NCBI GenBank assembly: GCA_010645155.1
Contig: CM021319.1
Coordinates: 1,764,979 to 1,828,978 of the forward strand
From: Tigriopus japonicus
Lineage: Eukaryota > Arthropoda > Copepoda > Harpacticoida > Harpacticidae
Direction: 5' to 3'
Length of the DNA: 64,000 bases
The notes under the pieces are model-generated. The model was not told the origin of the DNA, ran no database searches, and saw nothing but the letters and a program-made list of their open reading frames with translations. This document shows positions 8,808 through 20,479 of the stretch, piece after piece (position 1 is the first letter of the stretch; each line of letters starts with the position of its first letter). A program made the translations under genes and the position numbers.

Positions 8808-9447
8808 CTAACCAAATGGGTTGAACTTAACAGGTCCATATTCTCTCTTGGGAGCATAAGTGGGCTCAGGTTTGGGAGGATAGGTGGGAGCAGGCTTGGG
8901 GGCATAAGTAGGGGCGGGCTCGTACTTGGGAGGGGGTGGAGGAGGGTAGGTGGGTGCTGGCTTAGGGGCATAAGTGGGGGCGGGCTCATACTTTGGTGGA
9001 GGAGGAGGAGGGTAGGTGGGGGCGGGCTCGTACTTGGGAGGAGCAGGCTTCTTGGGTTGATAGGGCTCATACTTGGCCTCACCCTCATAACCCACATCAG
9101 CCACAAATCCGGAGTCGCCATTGACTTGATAGGTCACGGTTTGAGTGCGACCATCAGGGAGAAGAACAGAGTATTCGCCGTGGGTCTCATAACCGTTGCG
9201 GTCCTCTTGTTGATTGAATTTCTGTTGTTCGTAGTGCTCGTTGTTGTCCACTTCATACCTGAAGTTGTACACAGGGGCTGCATCTGGATACTCATTGGAG
9301 GGATACCGGGGAGGGTTGTCGGCCAAGGCCACAGTAGCGACCAAAAGGACAAGAGCAAAGACCTAGTTGTTGAAGGAAAAACAGGAAAGGATCATGGAGT
9401 CCTAAAGTTTGCCTCAAAATCCTCGTCCTTCAAATTTTTACCTTCAT
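8808..9447 (-). CDS. Cuticle protein with RR chitin-binding domain and Pro-rich tail, copy B
   Basis: Two exons: ATGAAG (9447-9442), an intron 9441-9363, and exon 2 from 9362 to the stop at 8808, giving 186 residues. Residues 1-16 form a signal peptide. Around residues 27-95 lies a Rebers-Riddiford (chitin_bind_4) domain, with YNFRYEVD, HGEYSVLLPDGRTQTVTY and GFVADVGYEGEA as landmarks. Its style is pro-resilin/RR-like as seen in crustaceans and insects. The C-terminal half is made of repeats of KYEPAPTYPPPPPP and APTYAPKPAPTYP, a Tyr/Pro-rich matrix likely to interact or cross-link in cuticle. The first methionine in the long open frame (9344) is internal; the spliced ATGAAG start restores the signal peptide. 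It is a tandem paralog of the gene at 1-242. Confidence 0.92.
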
Positions 9448-9512
9448 GTCTAGTGAGTGATAATTGGCTGAAACCTGCAGATCAATTGATGCCTTGTTAA
9501 GTTTACCCTACT

Positions 9513-9520
9513 CTTAAATA
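9513..9520 (-). promoter_or_regulatory. TATA box of cuticle gene copy B
   Basis: TATTTAAG on the minus strand, 66 bp upstream of the ATG. This is the same spacing as copy A, although the surrounding sequence has diverged. Confidence 0.55.
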
Positions 9521-9734
9521 CAAGATCCGAAAGATCCACGAATCAACCCTCTCGGCTTGTCTCAGTGAAGATATGTTAGGTACGGTAGGTAACTGGTCCA
9601 CCGATTTGTCAAGCATCGCATGCTTGATTCTGAACCCTCTACGCACCCTACGGTATATCAAAAGGTATGCCCACACATTGCTAGGCAACATCCAGTTTCA
9701 GGACACTTGGACCGTTGCCCATTGAGGGGATGAC

Positions 9735-11081
9735 ATGACAAGAGATGTTGAAATTGGACATACGTAAAAACTAGAAAATGATCTGGTTTTTCCACTTCGA
9801 TCAAACGAGGAAGTTCAAATGAATCGATTTGAGTTTCCCTCTTCTCACACCTGTTCTACTTATTGGCAGCCTCTTATCTTCTGTATGTTCTTCTTTTCCA
9901 AACGGAGACAAAACTCCGCTTGTCTATCTTATCAAAAAAACTCTCTCAACCACAACGAAGAAGAGAAACAACATCCATGCAGGACCAAGGAAAAAGAAGT
10001 CTGTTTCGGTAATAAACTGACAAATATTTGAATTTATTCATGACACAAACCAATTACACCTTGGTTCCCCGACAGAGACATCTTTTTGGATCGAGCCCAG
10101 GCTTACCGTCAAATTAGTTTCGGCGGAAACGAGATCTGCGATGGCTTCACCATTTCAGAGGAGGAAATTGAAATGCATGAGCTAGCAAAGAATCCTGAAC
10201 TAATCGGAAGTCAACTCACAACTTACCATGAGGACAAAGTTCAAATCTTTAATGACCATTCAACTGGTCAGATGATTTTAGCAAATAACAATCTGCGTGA
10301 CTTTCCATTAGAGGCCATTAAGACCCCATGGGATTGGATTACAACCTTAGATCTCACCAATAATAATATAAGGTAAGCCACCAACGATTTGATTGACATT
10401 AGAACATTTAGCCCCTAAATGTAAACGAATAATACATACGGTTATCTTATCACCCTAGAAATGTGGATTTTATATCCAATTTTGATTCCCTGCAAACTCT
10501 GGTTTTGGACCATAATTTAATTAGCGAGACGACACTTTTTCCAATAAGACCACAGTTGAAAATTCTATGGATCAACTTCAACAGAATCCAGAATGTAGAA
10601 ACATTTGTAGAACAACTATCGGTTGTTGTTCCAAGGCTTCAAATTTTGAGTTTGATGGGAAACCCTAATGTACCAAATCGCATCAATGGGTCCTCCTTTC
10701 ACGATTATGCGCTTTATCGGTAAGTTAAACTTACTTTGTTTCACTTGTAGCATTGTGCCGATGCTTTCTCTTTTCACTGATTGCAGAATGATGGTTTTGG
10801 CCAAGTTACCATGGATCAATTTCTTGGATGACAGGGGAGTAGACCCCAAAGAAGCTTTGGATGCACTTGAATTCCAATCTCATCATAATTCTAAGTGGAA
10901 CAGCGCCTTGGCTGAATTGGGTCCTGTCGAGAAAAAAATTGGCCAATTTGTGAAGACGGCGAAAGACAGAACAATCGCATCTGGAACACATCAACTGGAA
11001 AGAACTAAAGGGGCACTAAATATCTTTTTTAAGAACTGGAAATCATCAAGGCTTAACAGACCTAAAAGTCGGTTTGCTTGA
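9735..11081 (+). CDS. Leucine-rich-repeat protein, LRMDA-like
   Basis: Three exons are well supported: up to 10372, 10459-10719 and 10787-11081, joined by short GT-AG introns in phase. Leucine-rich repeats run through the middle: MILANNNLRDFPLE, ITTLDLTNNNIRNVDFI, LQTLVLDHNLISE, LKILWINFNRIQNV and LQILSLMGNPN. An LRR-cap-like end follows (DYALYRMMVLAKLPWINFLDD). Domain order and the LSLMGNP..KLPWINFLD signature recall the LRMDA/C10orf11 type of small LRR protein. The C-terminal 75 residues are basic and helical. The first exon is uncertain. No ATG opens the frame before 10171, but 9735-9763 (starting MTRDVEIG) followed by an intron to 10075 fits phase and would give 293 residues. An AATAAA lies at 11120-11125. 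Confidence 0.75.
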
Positions 11082-11119
11082 ATAGATTTTGCGATATTAC
11101 ATGATTGAACTTCTTTCCA

Positions 11120-11125
11120 AATAAA
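11120..11125 (+). promoter_or_regulatory. Poly(A) signal of the LRR gene
   Basis: AATAAA about 40 bases downstream of the stop codon. Confidence 0.5.
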
Positions 11126-12510
11126 AATACCATCTGAAAGCTTCTTTTTTCCCTGAAAGTGTTCACGAAATATTGTTAAGTGTATACAGGATATGAGTTT
11201 GAGCAACATCTTTACTTTCTAAAATAATGGATTCAACGAGTTTCTCGTTCTTGACGTCTATTTTTTTTAGTGCCCAGGGTCGTCCATAGTGGATTGATTA
11301 ATCAAATCATAAGTTCCAACAAGGCTGTTTAACAAAAAAAACATGCAAAATGTCATTCACTCATGAGACATAACTTTCATTTCGATTTTGAACATAAATC
11401 CGAGAATCGTGCATTTTAACGAGTAACAAGCCAAGTCTACCTTTAGCCTGGATTTCCCTAGCATTACGAGTAATGAAGTAAGGCTGTGTGTGACGAAAAT
11501 CAAGTCTGTCTATTTTGGCTTTGGGGATCACCTCAATAAATTTTACTACAACCGAATTTTCAACTCAAAATGTTCCAAAATCGTATTAGTTTTACATAAA
11601 AAGTATGCAACGACATGGCAAAAGCTCAGCAAGTATATAGCTTTATAGCGCCAGGAAATTCCTTTTGTTAGAAAATTTTGTTTTTCCTTTTGTTGAGAAA
11701 AGAGGTTGTGTGATTTATTAGAAATGTGAACACTCCGTCCAAAAAATATAGCCTTATGTTCGCTGCATAGGGAGTCAATATATAGGTCCTATATAGAGAT
11801 GTTTCAATGCACAACAATAAGGTTTCAAGTACAGTGCAATGGTATTCTACGTCTGCGTACTAGTGTTGATTGTTGGGAATGTTCACTTGCAGGTTATTCA
11901 CTTAGTTGTATTTCAATGGCAAGAAAAAAGCCGTCAAATCAAGCTTGTGACGAGGAAATTGCCAAATAACAAAATGTGTCCTAAAACACCTAAGTGGCAA
12001 AATGTTGATCTATAGAGTTTCCTAGAGCTCTAGAGTTTCCAACCAGGGATAACCTATATAATAGTATTAATACTGGATGCGAACTCGCGGAATTTCTCCG
12101 GCACGCAACCTCCGGTATGAGGCCGAGATTCGTAAACAAGAAGAACAAACCGCCATGTTGGGAGCGGAAAATCAAACGGAAATCGACCAAAATTCCAAAA
12201 GATAGTGCGCCAATCGGTGTTCCCTGTGTTTCAAGCGGGTCCAGCCAAGTCCTAGCCTTGGTAAAGGTCAACGCCATGCCCAAAAATCAGTCCGATGTTG
12301 GTGTTTCGAAGACATCCAGTTCACCCAAGAAAGAGTGAATGAAATAGTGAATGAATGACCACATCATGGAGTGCGAATGAACCCACAAAGGTGTCTAATC
12401 TACAAGATGACGATCAAAGTGATCAAATGAAATCTGATGACGAGGTTACCTGCAATAACCTTCGGAAGTGATAGCCCTAACTAAAGCAAAAAAACGAATA
12501 TGCACCGGAC
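11126..12510. other. Noncoding stretch with a repeat end at about 11415-11455
   Basis: No supported gene. The segment near 11415-11455 (..AACGAGTAACAAGCCAAGTC.., ..TACCTTTAGCCTGGAT..) matches one terminus of the inverted-repeat element at 53706-54269, so a fragment of that family is present. The 73-aa frame at 12117-12338 has no recognisable domain. Confidence 0.5.
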
Positions 12511-13037
12511 TCCGAGCCCAAATTCTTCTTGCAAAAGGATTAAGAACCAACTTTCCCACGGACCAATACGGGGAGTTTCTTTACGCTCATCCATTGCACA
12601 ACTTGAACAACTAAGAATATCTTACGATTACTTGAATTATCAACAACAAAATATCGTTTTTTTCCGAGCTCATATATCATCCGACTTGAACGTCTTATTA
12701 GTATCTTTGAACTTACAATTGAACCCATCCATCAATATTTCAGGTATTATCCTGAACTGAATTAACACATGCCAAACTTTGTATGAAATCAAGGTTGTTA
12801 TAGGTTGTGAGATTGTCACCTTGGCATAACATGTTCTATAAATGATGGTCCTTTTTCGAATTTCCTTTATTGTATGGTTGTGTCTTTTAGTTCAGGATGG
12901 TAAGGACAGGTAAGATATTCTTAAGTTGTTCAAGTTGTGTGATGGACGAGTGCGATAAAACTCCCCGTTTTGATCCGGGTGAGAGTATGTGGGGAAAGTT
13001 GGTTCTTAATCCCTTTTCAAGAGGAATTTGCGTTCGG
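12511..13037. repeat. 527-bp element with roughly 115-bp inverted terminal arms
   Basis: Left arm 12511-12625 and right arm 12910-13037 are inverted copies. Both contain, read inward, AAATTC(T/C)TCTTG, GGATTAAGAACCAACTTTCC, ACGGGGAGTTT, CACAACTTGAACAACT and AAGAATATCTTAC. About 280 bp of unrelated DNA separates them. This is MITE or foldback architecture. No transposase is present and no clear target-site duplication was identified. Confidence 0.7.
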
Positions 13038-14143
13038 ATTAAGGTCAATATAGAACAAAGAAAGAAGAAGTCCTCAGTGTCAAGAATTCGATCAAATGAA
13101 GAACAAATTAAGATGACTTTGAAACCTATCAGGTGGACCTACTAGCAATGGATGGGCTCAATATTTTGATCTGCCTTTGGAGTCAGTCAGCCCAAATTGG
13201 TGATCTGACAGTCTAACCCGGATTCCATGGACCCTCCCAAAGTCTTTAGAATGAAATGCTCCCATCAAGATTGAATTGTGTGGATTTTTTCATTCAATCT
13301 GATTGTTAATTCCTGGACAAGGGGATCTAAGAAGATCAATCAAACCTTATCAAGCCTGTAGAGCCTATCCCTGCAATGATAAGACATGATCCTTTGGTCC
13401 TGAAGGACCCTTAGCCCCAGTCCTGCGTGGTCCCGACCTTCTTGAGCCCCAAGACTTGAAACATTTTCAATCAAATCCACAATCAAGGCTTTAATCCTCA
13501 TGTTTTTCACTCATTTTGTCTCAAGGACGTTGTGATTGCCTTTGTTCCTGTTCCAATCCGGATCAGATGGCTGATCTGATCCAGAACCGTCAAAAGTGCC
13601 CTTCAATGGTTATAGCCAACAACATCTCTGACTTGGACTCCATCTTGTTTCAAAATGAGACCATTCTTGTTCTTTCATTTTCTTATGGAAATGGTTCCTG
13701 CGTTGTGGAGGTGTTGAAGAGGATGGAAGATGAGTAACACTCCAGATACCACCACAGATACTTCTGTTAAGCATTATTTCACTGAAGTTGGACTAATGGG
13801 TGAAGCAAGATTCCATCTTCGTATTTTCCTCATTCTTATGAGGACTAAAATCCTTTGGAGAGTTGAATGTCAAAAGTTCATGACGAGTAAAAAGAGTGCT
13901 GGGACTTCTAAAATCAAGGTGAAGAACATCCAGTCCACAAATAATAACACAAAAAGTTTGCGTGAATTCTTTCAAGACACATGTTCAACAGTTTTAGACA
14001 TTAATAAGGAATAAATGACGTCGTGTCAAAATATAGCCTCGGCCTCATACCATTTTTTCAAAAATCGGAGTTCGTGTCCACCCCTTTCAGGGGTTCCTGT
14101 TCCAACTAAGGAAGATTATAATAGAGGTGAATGTTTCCAACGC
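13038..14143. other. Stretch with short open frames of unknown meaning
   Basis: Open frames at 13516-13737 and 13730-14014 (plus) overlap slightly but show no domain, splice structure or coding composition I can defend. They lie just upstream of a decayed LINE, so a transposon origin is possible. Confidence 0.3.
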
Positions 14144-14990
14144 AACACTATTGAGCAGATCATTGACGGGCTTGGAAGTCATAAGTCAGTTGACATAGTC
14201 TATCACGGCTTTGCCAAACCATTTGATAAGGTAGGTAGATGCCATGGTCTTTTGCCCAATCAACTCAAAGAGTTTGGGATTCAGGGTAAGGTTCTGAATT
14301 GGATTGATAGTTTCATGGGCGAAGGTAAACAAATGGTTAAGGTAAAAGAATCATTTAGTGGCATGTATAATGCTAAGTCTGGTGTTCCACAAGGTTCCAT
14401 TTTCGGTCCGCTCCTGTTTATTCTCTATATTGATCCTCTGCAAAAGATTAGTACGATTAGCACAAAAGCTGATGTAGATGATACAAAATTAGTTTGTGGA
14501 TGGTTAGGACTCAACAAGTCTACATGATGGCTCTTGGGTTGGCGAGAGTAAAATAGCTTTAAACAGGATGAAATTCTGCACAAAGACGTTAGGAGCGTCC
14601 AAATTACACGTAGATCCACCACTCAAAGGCAATGGAGGTTGTGATATTGAGCAGGTATCGTCCATAAAACATTTCGGTGTTGTCAACTTGTCATCCAAGA
14701 TGATGGAAAGTTCTATGAGCATTTCCAGTTGACAGTGGAGAAGACGTTTCAAAAGTGTGGTTGGATCTATCGCACTTTCAAGTCCAGAGATAGTGCTACG
14801 ATGTTAACTCTATTCAAGTCGATTGTTCAGCCTCATCTTGAATATGCCTTACTCATTTGGGCTTTAATGAGTTCGGCAGGTTTGCAAAAGGTCGAGCAGG
14901 TCCAAAGATGTTGCACTTGGAATATCACAGAAATGAGAGAGCTCTCGGACTGGGAGAGACTTCAGAAGATAGGACTGAACAATACAGTAT
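14144..14990 (+). pseudogene. Decayed LINE reverse transcriptase fragment
   Basis: Same family as the element at 1853-3185, on the opposite strand. It begins at IEQIIDGLGSHKSVDIVY and has GVPQGSIFGPLLFILYI. The active-site block is degraded (ADVDD in place of YADD) and is followed by a stop and frameshifts around 14520-14730. A second frame continues with CGWIYRTFKSRDSATMLTLF and PHLEYALLIWALMS and ends near 14990. Neither LINE ends nor endonuclease are present. Confidence 0.85.
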
Positions 14991-16914
14991 TCAGTTGTCA
15001 CAACAACATATTATTTCTTTAAACACACTGAAACAATTATTCGAATTATGGCTTTTGAGTTATGGAACAGTCATATTAATTGGTCCTCAAAGCAAATTTC
15101 GTGATTTTTTAAAAAATCGGTTTTGGTCCAATTTGGCCATGGTCCTTCGACATTTTCCAACTTTCATTTGAAAACCTAACCTAATGTAAGTAAATCATTT
15201 GATACACTGTTTTTGAAAAATATGTATTTTAGGGTGTTTTCAGTGTTAATGAATGTTAGTTCAACACGTTATGACACAGCATAGTAAAAAAGAGGATTTT
15301 CACTTTACTATTCGTATATTCGGAAAATTATTTAACGAAACTCCAATCACAGAAAGCTGTTTTTTCTATTGCTTAAGTGTGGGACCCATGAAGTTGGTTG
15401 TACAAATGTGGAAGGGCAAACGAAAGAACACTACCCTAATAATTTTGCGGCTTCCTGAACAAACCCTTTAAAGCAGTAAGAGGGTAATTCACAAAGTTTT
15501 CAGCACTTAATATAGCAACCTTTGTTCAAGAAAACCTACACAATAACCTCGTTTAAGTAACCTACAAGCAGTAATTAAAACGCACATTTGGTCTTGCATG
15601 AATTTTACTTACAGCATTAATTTTTTTCTGAAGAAATATATACTCTAATAACATGTAAATAAATTAGACTTCACACAACTCGCAGAGCTACAAAAATGTT
15701 TTGCAGAAGGATCTGTTAAAAGATATCTCTGCATCAATATTCATCCATCCCCCGCGATGTTCCTTGGCTTCACTGCCCACGGCAGAAGAAATGCAATTCT
15801 GTACAAAACTGTACAATACTACAGGCATTGGTCCATCTGAAACTAAAGAAACATGCATCATGCATGTCCTCACTGGATCAAGATCACTCGTCAAATACTC
15901 AGGATCGCATGTGGCAACGGCACAATAGAATCTGGAACTACTTGTTCATCACAACACCACACAATATGCACACAAATTCTGTTGCCTCAAGATGAATACA
16001 ATTGTCGAGTGTAAGGTCTAGTCTTGACATAAAATGCTAACAAGGACCAGTCCTGCAATCGACCATTGATATCCATCTATTTTAAACCGAAAACAAACTA
16101 AATATATTATAACAGATCATGTAGGCGGGCGATGGGGGCAAGTTTAGTGAGTAGAGATCTAGTCACCGGTGGCTTAAAAAGTGAGATAAACCGCTACTCA
16201 CTGGACTTTGATCAACCCGGAGGGGGGTGCAAGTACATCACCTTGAGGAACGCCTTTCTTGCCATCCGAGGGAAGCAGATTGATTTTCAGTCATGCAGAG
16301 TAGGTTTCTAGTCATGAACCAGACACAAACATGCTCTAGAACACTACCCCGCACGATCCAAGTGACCCAACTAGCCTTGAAGCCATGGTTCATGGTTGAT
16401 TTTGGTTCTTTTTCTGTGAACCACCAATGAGTTAGCTCCACTCCACAGGTTGTTGAGCGAGTTGCTCCTTGCTCGCTCGTGAGCTTCGATCGTTTTCGAT
16501 GGCGGGTCTTGGTGGCGGAATTCGGCGGAGAGATTCTTCTGCCGAACCAGCCTCTTCCGAGAGCAAACACCTGAGTCTTCTTGGCCCGATGGAACAACGG
16601 AACCTATGGCTCTTCTGGACCCGGCTAGTTTGGCTAGGCAAGCTCGCCAGCCACATAGCAACATTGTTATGTAATGCTGAGTGAGTGCAACGGCGATGCC
16701 TCAAACCTCCCAGACGTTCATTCGCCTCGTCTCCCGCCCGCGACTTCTCCAGTGTCGTAGTCATTGATGTAGTGGTCGTTCTCGCTGATGTTATTTCTGT
16801 GGGTGCTCGGGGGGGGGCCTCACTGGAGCGACAAATCCCCAAGCCCTGGGGCTCTGAGAAAACCCCGCGAAAGAACAGATCTTTCCCCATGTGCTCAGCA
16901 GTAGGCTGCACAAA
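14991..16914. other. Noncoding stretch with a GC-rich island (about 16430-16900)
   Basis: The first 1.4 kb is AT-rich and featureless. Around 16430-16900 composition shifts to GC-rich and the minus strand stays open for 163 codons (16923-16432). The translation is Arg/Ser/Pro-rich with no domain, and open frames exist in several phases, as expected from GC content alone. It could be a promoter or first-exon island or an old insert. Confidence 0.35.
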
Positions 16915-17110
16915 AAAATGCAATTAAAATACCAAACATGCAATAAAATGCAACAAAAATACCAAAAAATGCAACAAAAATGCAAAAAGCATCCCGAAAA
17001 ATGCAACAAAAATACCGAAAATTGCAACAAAAATACCGAAAATTGCAACAAAAATACCGAAAATTGCATAAAATGCTACAAAAATGCATTAGAAAATGCA
17101 AGTAATGCAA
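16915..17110. repeat. Short tandem array of TGCAACAAAAATACC-type units
   Basis: Degenerate tandem repeats of about 20 bp are built from ATGCAACAAAAATACCRAAA. The cleanest stretch is roughly 17000-17070, with three near-identical units. The words (TGCAAAA, GCAACAAAA) resemble the subterminal DNA of the hAT-like elements at 4044-7243 and 33903-34386. Confidence 0.65.
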
Positions 17111-19083
17111 AAAAGTGTATTTCGTGGATGAGCATTTAGTTAAGTTACATCAAAGTTGCATTTTTTCTAAAAAATAGGTCTGTAACATAACACAAGACTT
17201 GGAGAAACATTTCAACATTTAGTAGCTTGAACACAACAAAGTAGGAACACCCAACGGTGCTGTTTTTAATGGATATACTAGACAAGGGGGAAAGTGCTTT
17301 CAAATTTGATTTTTGAATTGTACTATTTGTTGGGCCTTTAATCTTTTTCTTCCATGAGTGTAACATAGAGCAAGGAGAATGAGTGAAGAGTGTATGTGTA
17401 AAAATAGCAGCATGAAAAATGACCTAGGGGGGGGGGGGATATGCATTTTTCACTGACAGAACACCAATGTTGTACTAATAAAATTTTGCATTTTGGGTCT
17501 GCAACTTGAACATAAAGCTATTCACAATTTTATTCTCTCACTGAATCATTTTTGTGAAGTGCATGCATGCATGCATTTTGCTCTCATATTGGTGGCTTAT
17601 ATGGAGCATGAACCAATTCCATATAAGCTTGACAACCAGCTGACATCATAAATGCATTTGTGAAGAAAGAAAACTTATAATAATACATTAAATGTGCCAA
17701 CAGTCTGACCAAATATCTAATTGGATTAGAAAGAAAGAAAGTGATAAGTAGATAGAGCGAAGGTTAAAAAGTTTTAACTTATAACTTTAAAAAAACTTTT
17801 TTGACCATTTTTGCAAGCAAAAAACTTTTTTGGGTTTTACAACTGATTTTGAACTTATTTTTGCATACCATAGAAATTTCAAGCAGAAAAAAACTCGTTT
17901 CACGTTTTTCAGACACAAAAAAGTTTTTGTTCCTGAAATTTCAATCCGACCTAAAAAAAGGTCGTCAATTGTTATATGTGGAGGAGCGAGGACCAAAAAG
18001 GTTATGATTTAAAAACGAGAACATAAAATTGCCGGCTAAAAAACCAAGAGATAAAATACATTTTGCCCTATTATATGACAAATTAAGAAGAAAAAACCTA
18101 TTTTAGCCATTTTTGGGGGAAAACTACTTTACTTCATCATTTTCACCTGGTAAAAAACTTTTTTGCTCATTTTTAGCTGAAAAAGAACTCTTTTGGCCAG
18201 GTTTCCAAATTTAAAACTTTTTCCCCGCCCTCTAGTCATTAGTGTGTTGTCTCAATCAATCAGGTATGTCAAGGGTCAGAAAGTGTTAGTTTTTTTCAAA
18301 AATGTTCACAAAAACTACCAAAAATGCACAAAATAAGGATTAAAACTGCCAAAAATGCAAATCAAAAGAGATAATGAATAAAAGTCCAAGTAAATCGGAA
18401 AAATATGATTAAATGCATTTTCATAAAATGCCTAACCCTCCTGATTAGTGACTGGCGTTAAATGCATTCAAACTTGTTGAAAAACATAGGCCAGGGACCT
18501 CCCTACTAACACACTCAAGTATCAAGTATGGGTGAAATGTACAGGGATTTGTGGCTAGATCAATGTTAATCCAAAGTTTGTGTCTTAATAAAGGTACTGG
18601 AGCGAACTGTCATTTGTTTTTTCTTCGACAACTTAATTTGAAATCTCATGCTCTATGTATCTATCAAACAAAACGATCGTATAAACGATGCCCGTTTTAT
18701 ATCTTTTCAAAGCTTGGGTACTTTTTCGAATCAGTAATTTGTTGTATTGGTACATGAATAATTATTCACCAAGGTTTTATCAATGTCGACCTAATAAGCC
18801 ACACTGTTTAAAATTTGTAGAAAGATAGCAAAGCCAGGTTGGTGCACAAAATACGCGCCATTTTCAAAAAAGGTAGTAAACAACAGTTTCGAGTTCATTC
18901 ATTGGCCGATTCATTGATTTGGAAGGAGCGAAAGTCGTTGGCCAATGTTGATCCAGCTTTGGAGATAAGGGCTTACAATCAATAGTTAATATTATTATGT
19001 GATTGAATTGTTCAAAAAAATTCAGTGACAAACTGTAGGAGAGTGGCGAACTTGTCAGCCATCTAAGCCTGTGCATACGTAGA
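17111..19083. other. Noncoding, repeat-rich stretch
   Basis: Contains an 11-base G run near 17428, CATG repeats near 17564, and a region (about 17750-18236) dense in AAAAACTTTTTT words. That region starts AGAGCGAAGGTTAAAAAGTT and ends in an inverted AAAAACTTTTT..CCGCCCTCTA, a possible degenerate MITE. TGCAAAT-type words continue to about 18440. No gene was supported. Confidence 0.4.
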
Positions 19084-19395
19084 ATGCATTCGGGGCCCAC
19101 TTTAATGCAATTATGTGGATACAACTGGAGCTCAAAGGTCCATGCAACCATTAAGTGCAACAGTAAAGTTAAATATGCTCAGTCGAACATATTCCTGAGC
19201 AAACACTTGCATTTTCATTATTCCTGTGCTTGCCGTCATCGTGACAAGCCTGACCAGATCAGCGCGAGAGAGGTTACTGTGAATGTTCGGGGTGGATCCT
19301 ACAGAGGTACGAAAAGCACATTGTCGAGGTGGCAAGAACTTGTGATTAAACGAACATTTTGTCAGTCACAAGTACAAAAGAACCAGTCTTGGATT

Positions 19396-20346
19396 ATGTC
19401 TAATCCACCATTATTATGCCAAATTTTGGCAAATGCCGTGTGTGTTTCCAACAAGGCCTCGGCCATCGTCCGCGAGATCATGGCGTCGGGTCATTTGGGC
19501 GTAGTTGAGAAGACTGGCATCAACGACCTTCAAACCAAAGCAGATCGCTCCGCTCAAGATTGCATTGTTTCTTCCTTGAAGACCAATTTCCCTGGTTTGG
19601 CTGTGATTGGCGAAGAAGGTGATGATTTGCACGGAGACGTACCCGCCGAATGGTTGGTCAAGGATCAAGATCCGCAAGCATTGCAAATGGGAGCACCGGA
19701 ATCAGCCCTCGATGCCAAATTAGAAGACTTCACGGTTTGGGTAGATCCACTGGATGGTACAAAAGAGTACACTGAAGGATTCCTGGACCACGTGACCGTG
19801 CTAGTTGGTATTGCCATCAAAGAAAAAGCGGTTGCTGGAGTTATCAATCAACCGTTCTACAACTATCAAAACCCGGAATTGCCTCAGGGGCGGACTCTGT
19901 TTGGCATCGATGGTGTCGGTGTTCATGGCATTGAGCGTGTTCTTCCGCCTAAGGATGCCCGTATTGTCACCACCTCCAGATCTCATGGAACTGGACTCAT
20001 CAATGATTGTACTCAAGCTTGTGATCCCTCTGATGTGATTCGAGTAGGTGGAGCTGGACACAAGGTGCTTCTCCTAATTGAAGGCCGGGCTCACGCGTAC
20101 GTTTTCCCAAGCCCTGGGACCAAAAAATGGGACACTTGTGCTCCCCAAGCCATCTTGCATGCTTTGGGTGGAAAACTGACCGATATCCATGGAGCTGAAT
20201 TGAAATACCATAAAGAGGTGGGAAGAGTAAATGAATGGGGTACACTCGCAACCTCTGTCGCTGAGGAGCACCAGGATTATTTAGGCCGAATCCCGCAGGA
20301 TATGAAGGATCAAGTCAAGGATTACTTCAAGAACAAGAAAAAGTAA
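19396..20346 (+). CDS. BPNT1: 3'(2'),5'-bisphosphate nucleotidase 1
   Basis: Encodes 316 residues, close to the 308 of human BPNT1, in a single uninterrupted exon. The enzyme removes the 3' phosphate from PAP (the sulfation by-product) to give AMP. It is a lithium-sensitive, Mg-dependent cytosolic member of the inositol monophosphatase fold. Metal-site residues are all present and nearly co-numbered with human: Asp50, Glu73/Glu74 (GEEGDD), Asp117 and Asp120 in WVDPLDGT, and Asp246 in WDTCAPQAIL. GAGHKVLLLIEGRAHAYV is also typical. I chose the ATG at 19396 because the 104 codons open upstream (from 19084) show no family similarity and are probably 5' UTR. The C terminus is Lys-rich. It converges on the zinc-finger gene. 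Confidence 0.95.
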   Translation: MSNPPLLCQILANAVCVSNKASAIVREIMASGHLGVVEKTGINDLQTKADRSAQDCIVSSLKTNFPGLAVIGEEGDDLHGDVPAEWLVKDQDPQALQMGAPESALDAKLEDFTVWVDPLDGTKEYTEGFLDHVTVLVGIAIKEKAVAGVINQPFYNYQNPELPQGRTLFGIDGVGVHGIERVLPPKDARIVTTSRSHGTGLINDCTQACDPSDVIRVGGAGHKVLLLIEGRAHAYVFPSPGTKKWDTCAPQAILHALGGKLTDIHGAELKYHKEVGRVNEWGTLATSVAEEHQDYLGRIPQDMKDQVKDYFKNKKK

Positions 20347-20364
20347 AAGCAAATTCCGTTAGCG

Positions 20365-20370
20365 TTTATT
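20365..20370 (-). promoter_or_regulatory. Poly(A) signal of the zinc-finger gene
   Basis: AATAAA on the minus strand, about 110 bases after the zinc-finger stop codon. Cleavage 10-25 bases later would fall at or inside the BPNT1 stop region (20346), so the two convergent transcripts likely touch. Confidence 0.5.
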
Positions 20371-20479
20371 GACCCTCGATATTGAAATATTTTCGGTAAC
20401 TTTGATTCTGATTGTTATTTCTAGTTCGACTTTTTGACAATATATTTTACGACTAACCGTCGAATGCTTAAGTGACAAG

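Noticed and set aside
12000..12130. tRNA-like or SINE-like box (GAGTTCGCATCC on minus)
   Set aside because: Only a B-box-like match with a weak A box. No repeat copy elsewhere in the window supports it.
16432..16923. 163-aa minus-strand open frame as a gene
   Set aside because: It sits in a GC-rich island where several frames are open by composition. The translation is Arg/Ser/Pro-rich without any domain.
17750..18236. Degenerate hAT-like MITE with AAAAAGTTTTAA ends
   Set aside because: The ends match only loosely, and the candidate duplication (GTGATAAG/GTCATTAG) has mismatches, so it is noted but not called.
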